Positions 18,286 to 25,803 of a stretch of 64,000 bases of DNA are shown in pieces. Both the position numbers and the translations under genes were made by a program. Where the stretch lies: NCBI GenBank assembly GCA_945865635.1, contig CAMBEP010000002.1:62001-126000 (forward strand), given 5' to 3'. The notes under the pieces are model-generated. The model saw only the letters and a program-made list of their open reading frames with translations, made no database searches and had not been told where the DNA came from. Positions within the stretch are counted from its first letter, which is position 1, and the number at the start of each line of letters is the position of its first letter. The DNA is from Candidatus Kuenenia stuttgartensis. Its GTDB lineage: Bacteria > Planctomycetota > Planctomycetia > Isosphaerales > Isosphaeraceae.

Positions 18286-18355
18286 TGCCTTGCCCCAGAA
18301 AAGACGGTTTAGGAAATCCATTATCTATTATAGCAGAAAAAGAAAGGATGTACAT

Positions 18356-18985
18356 ATGGATTTTGAAGAAATCTATAAAGAAATCAACAGGCAATCCTTT
18401 GGTAGTTCTTTTATAGAAAAAGAGAAGAAAGATATCTTTCAACAGTGTGTAGTATATATACTAGAAGGGTATCCTCTAGAAGATTCTGTGAAGAAAAGCA
18501 TAAAAGACAATAGAAAAGCTCTTACAAACCCAAGGAATAAGATTCATTCACCAATCCACGAGATTGATTTAGCTGAAGAAGAAGTCAAGCCATTAGCAAT
18601 AAAAAAATCCCCCTTTAATGATCGAAAAAAACGAAGAATATATGATGAATTTCATGATTTAGAAAAGGTTACAGGTATTCTTCAGTATCTAGATTATAGT
18701 TTTAGGATCCTAAGGCCTGAGAAAAGAACGTATATTGAGGCGCTACAGATAAATGAGTCATGCCCAGTATGCCAACACAAGAAATGTTTTACAATCTATG
18801 AAAACGATAGCGAAGACCGTGTAAAGAATATCGCCAAATTCTCTTACTCTTGCCATACATTTGGTAAGGATCATGATTATAAACTTTATCCCAATAATTT
18901 AGACGGTATATTCATGTTAATACTTGACATGCCCCGCAAGAATGTAAGAAAAGCTGTATCAAGAATTATACAAGAGCTTTCGTAA
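18356..18985 (+). CDS. Zinc-finger element protein, primase-like Cys pattern
   Basis: 209 residues. Residues about 135-180 carry ESCPVCQHKKCFTIYEND and later FSYSCHTFGKDHD. This recalls the zinc-binding domain of DnaG/phage-type primases (CPxC, then F-x-I, then a C/H pair), though the last cysteine of the motif is not clear. The N-terminal part is charged with no known motif, and no polymerase (TOPRIM) domain follows. It may be a stand-alone replication or regulatory zinc protein of the element. AGAAAGGA precedes the ATG. The assignment is tentative. Confidence 0.5.
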   Translation: MDFEEIYKEINRQSFGSSFIEKEKKDIFQQCVVYILEGYPLEDSVKKSIKDNRKALTNPRNKIHSPIHEIDLAEEEVKPLAIKKSPFNDRKKRRIYDEFHDLEKVTGILQYLDYSFRILRPEKRTYIEALQINESCPVCQHKKCFTIYENDSEDRVKNIAKFSYSCHTFGKDHDYKLYPNNLDGIFMLILDMPRKNVRKAVSRIIQELS

Positions 18986-19255
18986 TCACAAACCCCAGAT
19001 TCTTCTCTTCTCCCTATATATATTTTTCTTAGCAGCTAATATATAAGTGTTTGAGATTGAAGAATTCTGGTCATAATTCTGAAAAAAATCTGGAAATTTC
19101 CAAAATGCTTTTCTCAGTTAGAGTTTGATCTGCCCCTGAAGACAGTTATATAGAAATCTATCGACCCAAGCCTTTCTCGGTTAACTTTTCTCCAAGTGGC
19201 TTTTTAAACAGATTGCTTGCCCAAGAAGAACTTTTCTAAACGGCTATTTGTAGAA

Positions 19256-20122
19256 CTATTTCGCCTTACGCATATATGGGTTGGTTTTTGCTTCATCTTC
19301 CTCAAGTTTTTTGGCTTGTGCAAAATCATCGTCGGCTTCCTTTTGCTTTTGGAACTTCTCGTACAACCAGCCTCTAAAGAGATAAGGTAAATTGAATTTT
19401 GGATCTGATTCAATGGCATCAGTGTAACTTCTCAATGCACTAAGCGGCTCATTTGAGTTTTCATACACACTTGCCATTAACATGTGGACTAATGCTTTTG
19501 TTGTTGCGGCACCTCCAAAGGCCCCGTCTCCTACCCTGTGACATTTTAAGGCTCTAGTTAAGTCGTCTTTAGCATTACCTTCCATTTTAAATGTGTAAAA
19601 ATATAAATAAGCTCTATCCAAATACAGATTCATTACATCAGGAGACAAAGATATCGCATGACTAATATCATCTAAGGCTTCTTTATCATTTCCAAGCTCT
19701 TTTAGGGTTTTCGACCTTAAAGCAAAACCCTCGAAATTTGTGTTCTCTAGTTCAATCGCTCTATTGGCATCTTTAAATGCTTCAGGATATTGCTTTTTGG
19801 AGAACAGTATTTTACCTCTACCTAAAAAAGCGTCAGCCTTATTGGGCGCAATTCGAATTGCCTGCTCAAAGGCATTAAACGCTTTATCAGGCTCTCCCAT
19901 CCTAAGATATACTTTGCCTAAACCGTTAAAACCTTCTGGTGCATTGGGGTATTTTTTTATACCCTTACTGTAGACTTCAAATGCTTCCATAACCTTATCT
20001 TCGTTCAGCTTATTTCTTGCATCAGAGAAAATGTCATCTGTTTTGGAATCGCATCCCCCCATCAGTACACACATAAAGTAAATTATGGAATTGCAATGAA
20101 TCAATTTAGTCAGTCTAAGCAT
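19256..20122 (-). CDS. TPR-repeat lipoprotein (element cargo)
   Basis: 288 residues. The N-terminal hydrophobic stretch ends in a lipobox, CVLMGGC (Cys about 24), so the protein should be lipid-anchored. From about residue 35 to 275 it consists of tetratricopeptide repeats, e.g. APEGFNGLGKVYLRMGEPDK followed by AFNAFEQAIRIAPN, and SALRSYTDAIESDPKFNLPY. TPR domains serve protein-protein binding; the partner is unknown. It lies inside the element next to attR and reads toward the integrase. Its base composition is AT-rich relative to host genes but less extreme than the middle of the element. Confidence 0.8.
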   Translation of the reverse strand: MLRLTKLIHCNSIIYFMCVLMGGCDSKTDDIFSDARNKLNEDKVMEAFEVYSKGIKKYPNAPEGFNGLGKVYLRMGEPDKAFNAFEQAIRIAPNKADAFLGRGKILFSKKQYPEAFKDANRAIELENTNFEGFALRSKTLKELGNDKEALDDISHAISLSPDVMNLYLDRAYLYFYTFKMEGNAKDDLTRALKCHRVGDGAFGGAATTKALVHMLMASVYENSNEPLSALRSYTDAIESDPKFNLPYLFRGWLYEKFQKQKEADDDFAQAKKLEEDEAKTNPYMRKAK

Positions 20123-20419
20123 TTCTACTCTCTACGTTGTGTGTTTCACGAAAGTTCCTAAAAGTTATCATACCATCTCTTAAGGCGGAAGTCCCCAATA
20201 ATCCCGGAAGCTTTCGGCTTTCTATAATTCCCTACACCACAATATCCATTACTAACATTAGCAAGAAAGTAAACTATCTCACTAGAAATCTCCAAAAATT
20301 TTTCCCGCGAGCAAGAAACTTTTCGCCGCGACGAAGAAACTTTGGATTGGGGGTTCAGATGTTTGGAAGATCTGGTAAGATAAGTCTACGAAGTAGATGA
20401 ACAAATGGTAAGACTTGAG

Positions 20420-20454
20420 GGGGCAAATAGGACGGGGCAAAAAGGGGGCAAATA
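20420..20454 (+). repeat. Three GGGGCAAA repeats inside the right end (arm-type sites)
   Basis: Direct copies start at 20420 (GGGGCAAATA), 20434 (GGGGCAAAAA) and 20445 (GGGGCAAATA), matching those at 15089-15133 in sequence and orientation. They end 45 bp before the attR core. Confidence 0.65.
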
Positions 20455-20499
20455 AGGAAAACGATATGCTTAAAAATAAGCGTTTTGAGCTTCTTAGTG

Positions 20500-20516
20500 G
20501 ATCCCGATCGTCTCCA
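20500..20516 (+). repeat. attR core (17 bp)
   Basis: GATCCCGATCGTCTCCA, identical to the tRNA-Ala 3' end at 15003-15019. The base before the core differs (G here, C in the tRNA), so 17 bp is the full identical length. Confidence 0.88.
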
Positions 20517-20555
20517 TTCAACGTAAGTGTTTGTTCTGTAACAACTTGCGGGAAC

Positions 20556-20816
20556 ATGCAAAACGACAAAGACTCGCCTAAATCCGGTTCAAAATCTGGG
20601 GATTCCCCAGATCCGCCTGATCTGAAAGCGGTCTTTGACGTGAAAGTTCCGAATTATCTTAAGCACAAAGAAGTCTATGCCCGAGTCACTCTGAACGGGC
20701 GGGAAATCCATCTAGGCGTTTATGGTTCGCCTGAATCCGTGGCCGCGTTTGAGCGGGCCATTGCGGAATGGTTACAGTCTAAAAAGGAACCGTTAAAAAC
20801 CATAAACGGTTTCTGA
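20556..20816 (+). CDS. Truncated integrase-like fragment (86 aa), just outside attR
   Basis: 86 residues. The region from about 30 (YLKHKEVYARVTLNGREIHL, then GVYGSPESVAAFERAIAEWL) matches the conserved N-terminal segment of planctomycete site-specific integrases, whose usual form is 'VTL.G.d.YLG.yGSpES...YdrliaEWL'. The catalytic domain is absent: the frame closes soon after. It is probably the leftover of an older element at the same tRNA, or a domesticated small DNA-binding protein. It has no strong ribosome-binding site. Confidence 0.6.
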   Translation: MQNDKDSPKSGSKSGDSPDPPDLKAVFDVKVPNYLKHKEVYARVTLNGREIHLGVYGSPESVAAFERAIAEWLQSKKEPLKTINGF

Positions 20817-20866
20817 CACCTTTGCCCCTCTCTTATCAACGTCAACCATTTTCAGGAGAATTAATT

Positions 20867-21154
20867 ATGTACTTCTCGGCAAAACTTATCTTTGAAACAA
20901 GACCGATTTCTCATGGCGATGATTCTAGAAGCGTCGAAGAGAGCATTGTTCTGATTGAAGCACTCAATGAAATTGATGCCGAATCCGAAGCAATTCTGAT
21001 AGGAAAAAGCAAAGAGTTCGCATATGAGGCAGCCGATGGAGGTATTGTAGAAGTCTCGTTTCTGGGTGTTCGAAAAATATATTGTCTTTTTGATGACAAA
21101 ATCGGGCATGGCACTGAAATTTACTCTGAATCGTATTATATATCGGATGTCTGA
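20867..21154 (+). CDS. DUF4288 domain protein
   Basis: 95 residues: MYFSAKLIFETRPISHGD at the start, then EESIVLIEALNEIDAESEAI and a C-terminus with YCLFDDKIGHGTEIYSESY. These match DUF4288, a small family often found near mobile or accessory genes; its role is unknown. AGGAG lies 8 nt upstream of the ATG at 20867, which decides the start. It follows the truncated integrase fragment by 50 nt. Confidence 0.72.
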   Translation: MYFSAKLIFETRPISHGDDSRSVEESIVLIEALNEIDAESEAILIGKSKEFAYEAADGGIVEVSFLGVRKIYCLFDDKIGHGTEIYSESYYISDV

Positions 21155-21529
21155 CTAGCCATCCACCAATACGTGGCACATGAAAAATTGGCATTTATTA
21201 TAAGGATGAAGCGTGGAATGGCACCATTTCTGCCCAGTTTTTCAGCATAAAGTCTCGGTGGCGCGGGCATGGCGGGCCATTCGTTGGTCGGCAGATTGTT
21301 CGGCTGGGTCAAGAGCGACTGTAACATTTTGGGGCACTCTAAATCAGCCCTTCTTTGTTTTTTGATTCCCTGCGGCAGAAGTGATAGCGTTCCACCAGAA
21401 ACATTTTCCCATGATCTTTCAGCACGTTGCATCCGGCCCTTTTCTGCGATACGATGAGCCAATCCGCACATGCTGGCCCGCATTTGAAACATCCGCCGCC
21501 ACTCTCTATCGCCTGAAACGGTCATCGCC
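21155..21529. other. Intergenic region, no gene seen
   Basis: This 375-bp gap lies between the DUF4288 gene and the secreted hydrolase gene. It presumably holds the hydrolase promoter. Open frames on either strand here have no recognisable features and no ribosome-binding site. Confidence 0.35.
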
Positions 21530-22798
21530 ATGAATCGCATCGTCGTCGCCTGCTTCGTGCTTGTTTCTATAAGCACAAGCATTGTTTATGCCCAATCGGC
21601 CGAGCCAAAAACGGAACAGGTCGGCCCTTGGAATTTGGCCGAACTGATAAAAGCCCCGGCATTTCATTGGGAATTGCAAAAAGGCCCGATTCATTCGCTG
21701 TTGTATAAGGGCGAGCCTTACAAGGGCCACGAGACCGACGTTTTCGCGTTTTATGCCTCGCCCGCCACTCTGGGCCTGGGCAAGCCGGGCCAGAAATATC
21801 CTGGCATGGTGCTGATTCACGGCGGCGGCGGCACGGCCTTCGCCGAGTGGGTCTGGCTTAGGGCCAAGCGCGGCTATGCCGTGATCGCCATGGACCTGGC
21901 CGGGCATCGCCCGATCGACCCGATTTTTGACGACAAAGGCGTGCCCGTTTTCAACCAGACCGGTAAGCCCGAGACCCGCAAACGCCTGCCCAACGGCGGC
22001 CCGGACCAGGGCCACGGCGAAAAGTTTGACACCATTAGCGGCGACCGCTCGGACGACTGGCCCTACCACGCCGTGGCCAACGTCGTGCGGGCCCACTCGC
22101 TTCTGCGCAGCTTTCAGGAGGTCGATGCCGACCGCACGGCTGTGACCGGTATCAGTTGGGGCGGCTACACCACGTGCCTGGTCGCATCGGTCGATGACCG
22201 CTTCAAGGCCGCCGTGCCGGTTTACGGCTGCGGCTTTCTGCACGAAGGTGAAAGTGTGCAGAAACCGGCGATTGATCAATTGAAAGAACGCCGCGCCGAC
22301 TGGGTGCGTGAATATGACCCCTCAAGCTGGCTGAGCCGCTGCCGGGTGCCGATTCTTTTCGTCAATGGCACCAACGATGTGCACTACCCGATGGATAGTT
22401 ATCAAAAGAGTTTCAACCTGGTGCCCGCCCCCAAACAAATGCGCATGCTGGTGAACATGCCCCACGGCCATCACGCCGGCTGGCAGCCAGAAGAGATCGG
22501 CCTGTTTATTGATTCCTATTGCAATTCAGGCAAGCCGCTGCCCTTGGTGGGTGAACTGAACGAAACCGGCGGAAAAGTGCGGCTGACGGTGAAAACCGAA
22601 GTGCCATTAAAATCAGCCGCGTTGCATTATACGACCGACACCGGTCTGCGTTCTGCCCGCAAATGGACAAGCGTGCCGGCCAGAATTGGCGACGGAGAAA
22701 TAACAGCCGATGCCCCGCCGGCGGGTGCGAACACATGGTTTATTACCGTGACGGACGAGCGTGGCGCGATGGTTTCAAGCCCGATTCAATTTCGGTGA
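21530..22798 (+). CDS. Secreted alpha/beta hydrolase (acetylxylan esterase / S9-like)
   Basis: 422 residues with a signal peptide (about 1-22, ending VYAQS). Visible elements are GMVLIHGGGGTAFAEWVWLR (oxyanion side, about 95-115), VIAMDLAGHRP, the nucleophile elbow TGISWGGYTTCL (Ser about 207), the acid FVNGTNDVHYP (about 283) and the base NMPHGHHAGW (about 312). The C-terminal 85 residues form a separate, probably beta-rich domain. The layout matches planctomycete hydrolases annotated as acetylxylan esterase or prolyl-oligopeptidase family. The product is exported and likely acts on esters or peptides of polymers. It lies in a GC-rich stretch with the sulfatase downstream. Confidence 0.83.
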   Translation: MNRIVVACFVLVSISTSIVYAQSAEPKTEQVGPWNLAELIKAPAFHWELQKGPIHSLLYKGEPYKGHETDVFAFYASPATLGLGKPGQKYPGMVLIHGGGGTAFAEWVWLRAKRGYAVIAMDLAGHRPIDPIFDDKGVPVFNQTGKPETRKRLPNGGPDQGHGEKFDTISGDRSDDWPYHAVANVVRAHSLLRSFQEVDADRTAVTGISWGGYTTCLVASVDDRFKAAVPVYGCGFLHEGESVQKPAIDQLKERRADWVREYDPSSWLSRCRVPILFVNGTNDVHYPMDSYQKSFNLVPAPKQMRMLVNMPHGHHAGWQPEEIGLFIDSYCNSGKPLPLVGELNETGGKVRLTVKTEVPLKSAALHYTTDTGLRSARKWTSVPARIGDGEITADAPPAGANTWFITVTDERGAMVSSPIQFR

Positions 22799-22881
22799 AT
22801 CCTGAAATAGATACTACTGCTACACGGATTCAGGTATTATGATAGGAATTGTGTCAAAGGTGCTCGCGAGGAGAATCGACC

Positions 22882-23337
22882 ATGAATCAGGAACTCGCCA
22901 GATTCCTGGAAATGAAGCAGAAGCAGGCCAAATCTCGGGAAGCGATTGATTGGGACTTGCGCCGTGATCAATACCGCCAAGCTGTCGATTCACTGTATGA
23001 GCAAATCGACAAAATCTTGGGCGAATCCGGTCAGCGGGCAAATCTCGTCTTGAGAAGGCGTCCCAAGGAACTCACGGAAAATTACCTGGGTACCTATTCC
23101 ATTGACGATCTAATCCTGCTCATCGGCGACGAACAAGTGCGTTTCTCGCCATGCGGGCGTAATGTCGTGGGATCCGCGGGGCGGGTGGATGTGCTGGGCG
23201 ACCGAGCCACCGCCATACTCGTTTTGGGGCTTGAATCCGACTGGTATTGGGTCGCCAGTCGCCAGCCGGAATTGAAAACCGTTCGGCTGGATGAATCAAC
23301 GCTGGCCGATGTGCTGCGACTGGTCATGCGTGATTAA
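22882..23337 (+). CDS. Conserved-looking protein of unknown function, upstream partner of HEPN-like gene
   Basis: 151 residues. The N-terminal 45 residues are strongly helical and charged (MKQKQAKSREAIDWDLRRDQ); the rest looks alpha/beta with alternating hydrophobics (TAILVLGLESDWYWVASRQP). No family is recognised. GAGGAGA lies 6 nt upstream of the ATG at 22882. Only 11 nt separate it from the downstream HEPN-like gene, so the two form a compact operon; in such layouts the partner is often an antitoxin or regulatory subunit. That role is inferred from position alone. Confidence 0.6.
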   Translation: MNQELARFLEMKQKQAKSREAIDWDLRRDQYRQAVDSLYEQIDKILGESGQRANLVLRRRPKELTENYLGTYSIDDLILLIGDEQVRFSPCGRNVVGSAGRVDVLGDRATAILVLGLESDWYWVASRQPELKTVRLDESTLADVLRLVMRD

Positions 23338-23348
23338 ATCTGACTCCA

Positions 23349-23903
23349 ATGAACGCCAGACCCGAAACGCAAACCCTGGCTGAAATCATCGATTGGTACG
23401 ATGGAATCAGCAGAGCTCTGGCTCTCCAGATATCTGCGGCAAGATCCTCCAGCCTAAATGCAACAAACCTCTATCCCCGCCTGTTCGGCATGACTGAACA
23501 GGAACTCGAGACCTATCAGGATCATCAACTGGCTGAACTCGATCGGTTGACCGTCTTCAGCCTGGTGGCCAGTGTGGAGGCTGAAATCAGGCTTGATTTT
23601 GAACGACGCATCATCGCCAGGCTAAAGGACGCACTTTCGCTTGATTACCGTAAATGGCATGGGTCTTTAAAAAATCACAAACGCCGCAAGCCCGATTTTG
23701 ATGAAGGCGGAATCCTGGGAATCATGAAGCGATCAGGCGTGATCGACGCGCATCTGATCGGCGAATTCCGTGAATGCCTGCGAGCCCGTCACTGGATTGG
23801 GCACGGGCGATATTTTCAGAGGCCGGCTCAAATGGAAAAACTCGATCCTTACGAGATTTGTAGTCGTGGCAACCGCTTGTTGCAGTCGCTTCAGAATCAT
23901 TAG
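23349..23903 (+). CDS. HEPN-like helical protein
   Basis: 184 residues, almost wholly helical. Near residue 143 is ECLRARHWIGHGRYF, which contains the Rx4H motif (R-H-W-I-G-H) used by HEPN ribonucleases and nucleotide-binding HEPN proteins. An earlier helix (SLVASVEAEIRLDFERRI, about 74-91) fits the first core helix of the fold. HEPN domains are frequent toxins or effectors in toxin-antitoxin and antiviral modules. No strong ribosome-binding site precedes the ATG, suggesting coupling with the upstream gene. It may be an RNase, but this is not proven by sequence. Confidence 0.6.
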   Translation: MNARPETQTLAEIIDWYDGISRALALQISAARSSSLNATNLYPRLFGMTEQELETYQDHQLAELDRLTVFSLVASVEAEIRLDFERRIIARLKDALSLDYRKWHGSLKNHKRRKPDFDEGGILGIMKRSGVIDAHLIGEFRECLRARHWIGHGRYFQRPAQMEKLDPYEICSRGNRLLQSLQNH

Positions 23904-24059
23904 AAAGCCAGGTGACAACTGATGGAAAAATCATAGCCACGGCTCAATTATCATCGCAGCTCAATCTACTCTGGCCCGATTCAATTTCACTGAAATTGCA
24001 TCACGACCCATCCCAACCCAATCAACAAGGCTTCATTCATAAATCGGGAATTCCATCTC

Positions 24060-25484
24060 ATGAAGATGCTCAGCCATTGCCTTCGTGCCATACTCGCCAC
24101 ATCGCTCATTGCATTTGCCGCAAGCGAGGCAAACGCCGCTTCCAGGCCGAATATCATCATCATCGTCGGCGACGACATGGGCTATGCTGATGTCGGCTTC
24201 CAAGGCGTGAAAGACTACAAAACGCCGCACCTGGACAAGCTCGCCGCCGATGGGGCCCGCTTCACCAATGGCTATGTCAGCGGCCCCTATTGCTCGCCCA
24301 CCCGCGCCAGCTTGCTTACAGGCCGTTATCAAACCCGCTTCGGCCATGAATTCAACCCCGGCCCGCCCAGCGCGGGCCTGCCTCTGTCAGAAACAACTCT
24401 GGCCGACCGCCTGCGCGCCAGCGGCTATAAAACCGCCCTGGTGGGCAAGTGGCACCTGGGCTCAGAAGCCGATCAGCACCCGCAAAAACGCGGGTTCGAC
24501 GAGTTTTATGGCTTCCTGGGCGGTGCCCACAGTTATTTTGAAAAAAATGGCATTCTGCGCGGCACAGAAAATATCAATGAGCTGGATTATACCACCGAAG
24601 CCTTCGGGCGCGAGGCGATTGCATTTATTGAAAAGAACCAGAAACAGCCATGGCTGCTCTACCTGGCCTTCAACGCCGTGCACACGCCGATGGACGCCCG
24701 CCCGGAAGATCTTGCCAAATTCCCACACATCACCGACCCAAAACGCAAGGCCTATGCCGCCATGATGACGGCCATGGACGCTGCCATTGGCAAAGTGCGC
24801 CAAAGCCTGGAAAAAACCGGCCAGGCTGAATCGACATTGATTGCATTTATCAGCGACAACGGCGGCCCCACCATGCCCGGCACCACCACGAATGGCTCCA
24901 TCAACACGCCCCTGCGCGGCAGCAAGCGCACCACGCTGGAAGGCGGTATCCGCGTACCGTTTCTGCTGGCCTGGCCCGGGCAAATTAAACCTGTGGTGGT
25001 TGACAAGCCCGTGATTCAGCTCGACCTGCACGCCACGGCCCTGGCCGCCGCCAAGGTGGAAGAAAAGCCTGAATGGAAGCTGGAAGGCGTGAATTTATTG
25101 CCATTCGTCAAAGGCAAAAACAACGACTTGCCGCACGGGGCCCTTTTCTGGCGGTTTGGCGACCAGATGGCCGTGCGCTCGGGCGACTGGAAGCTGGTGA
25201 AATACGACAGCAACGTCGAAACCCGATCGGGCCGCAACAACGAACCGGCAACGGCCGCGAAGCTTTATAACCTGGCCGACGATATCGGCGAGACCAGGGA
25301 TCTTGCCGCCTCAAACCCCGAACAGGTCAAAAAACTCCAGGCCCTGTGGGACGACTGGAACACCGCCAATAAGCCGCCACTTTGGGGCAAGAACGGCGAA
25401 GCGGGCACTGCCAAAAAAGCTCAGGGCAAGGCCAAATCTGCCGCAAAGAAAAAGCCGCAAAAGGCGGCTGAGCATGACGATTGA
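24060..25484 (+). CDS. Secreted sulfatase (formylglycine-dependent arylsulfatase family)
   Basis: 474 residues with a signal peptide (about 1-27, ending ANAAS). PNIIIIVGDDMGYADVGFQG gives the metal-binding aspartates, and YCSPTRASLLTGRY (about 80-93) is the C-x-P-x-R signature whose cysteine is converted to formylglycine. GKWHLG and ISDNGGPT give further active-site residues. The C-terminal 30 residues are Lys/Ala-rich. It should hydrolyse sulfate esters, probably of polysaccharides, outside the cytoplasm. The maturing enzyme is not in the window. The gene is GC-rich. Confidence 0.93.
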   Translation: MKMLSHCLRAILATSLIAFAASEANAASRPNIIIIVGDDMGYADVGFQGVKDYKTPHLDKLAADGARFTNGYVSGPYCSPTRASLLTGRYQTRFGHEFNPGPPSAGLPLSETTLADRLRASGYKTALVGKWHLGSEADQHPQKRGFDEFYGFLGGAHSYFEKNGILRGTENINELDYTTEAFGREAIAFIEKNQKQPWLLYLAFNAVHTPMDARPEDLAKFPHITDPKRKAYAAMMTAMDAAIGKVRQSLEKTGQAESTLIAFISDNGGPTMPGTTTNGSINTPLRGSKRTTLEGGIRVPFLLAWPGQIKPVVVDKPVIQLDLHATALAAAKVEEKPEWKLEGVNLLPFVKGKNNDLPHGALFWRFGDQMAVRSGDWKLVKYDSNVETRSGRNNEPATAAKLYNLADDIGETRDLAASNPEQVKKLQALWDDWNTANKPPLWGKNGEAGTAKKAQGKAKSAAKKKPQKAAEHDD

Positions 25485-25803
25485 GCCGCCGGAGCGCAAA
25501 CAGGGTCATTCCACTTTGGAAATTCAGATAATGGTGTGGAATGACTTTAAAGTCTGGGCGGTCACAAATGACACATTCGGCATTTAAAGCGATGCGGGAT
25601 GCATCAGATGTGTGTAGCCGGTGGTTGAGCGCAGCGGCAGCTTCCGGATTTGGATGCGAAAAAATAATGCGGCTTGCACCCTGACTGGGGTGCAAGAATT
25701 GTTGGTCGTGTCGTCGTCCGGTGGTGTCGTCGCTTGCGCTCCTCAACCAACGGCTACAGGCTTTGATGGCACCGGCATCTTATTCGATCAAAAACCATGT
25801 CGT
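25485..25803. other. Intergenic region with palindromic insertion
   Basis: This region separates the sulfatase gene from a pseudogene on the other strand. Its outer parts (25551-25595 and 25772-25803 onward) resemble a second intergenic stretch at 62261-62365. The middle is a palindromic block (25596-25771) that the second copy lacks. Confidence 0.55.
25596..25771. repeat. Palindromic MITE/REP-like insertion
   Basis: Outer inverted arms lie at 25613-25636 (TGTAGCCGGTGGTTGAG then CGCAGCG) and 25731-25758 (reverse complement TGTAGCCGTTGGTTGAG then GAGCGCAAGCG). Inside is a 9-bp hairpin (25673-25681 with 25688-25696, CTTGCACCC/GGGTGCAAG). No coding capacity is evident. The layout suits a REP-type or miniature inverted-repeat element mobilised in trans. 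The ends are estimated from comparison with the uninterrupted relative at 62261-62365. Confidence 0.6.

Larger units (their letters stand above)
15003..20516 (+). mobile_element. 5.5-kb integrative element in tRNA-Ala
   Basis: The element is bounded by 17-bp direct repeats (GATCCCGATCGTCTCCA), one being the tRNA 3' end. A tyrosine recombinase gene lies just inside the left end, the classic layout of tRNA-targeted integrative elements and satellites. Inside both ends are three copies of a GGGGCAAA-type repeat. The cargo between 16.7 and 20.1 kb is much richer in A+T than the flanking host genes. No conjugation, capsid or full replication gene is visible, so it is probably a non-autonomous or mobilizable element, or a phage-satellite-like island. 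Confidence 0.85.
20123..20555. other. Right end of the element, noncoding
   Basis: This stretch holds the upstream region of the TPR gene, the right-end GGGGCAAA repeats and attR. A frame opening at a TTG at 20415 runs across attR, but it has no features upstream of 20556 and is not regarded as coding. No other gene is seen. Confidence 0.5.

Noticed and set aside
20415..20816. A 133-aa frame running across attR
   Set aside because: It begins at a TTG with no ribosome-binding site, and its first 47 codons lie in noncoding element-end sequence; only the part from 20556 resembles a protein family.
21506..22279. Minus-strand frame of 257 codons opposite the secreted hydrolase
   Set aside because: Antisense to a gene with signal peptide and full catalytic triad; the translation is Ala/Gly/Val-rich, typical of GC-rich shadow frames.
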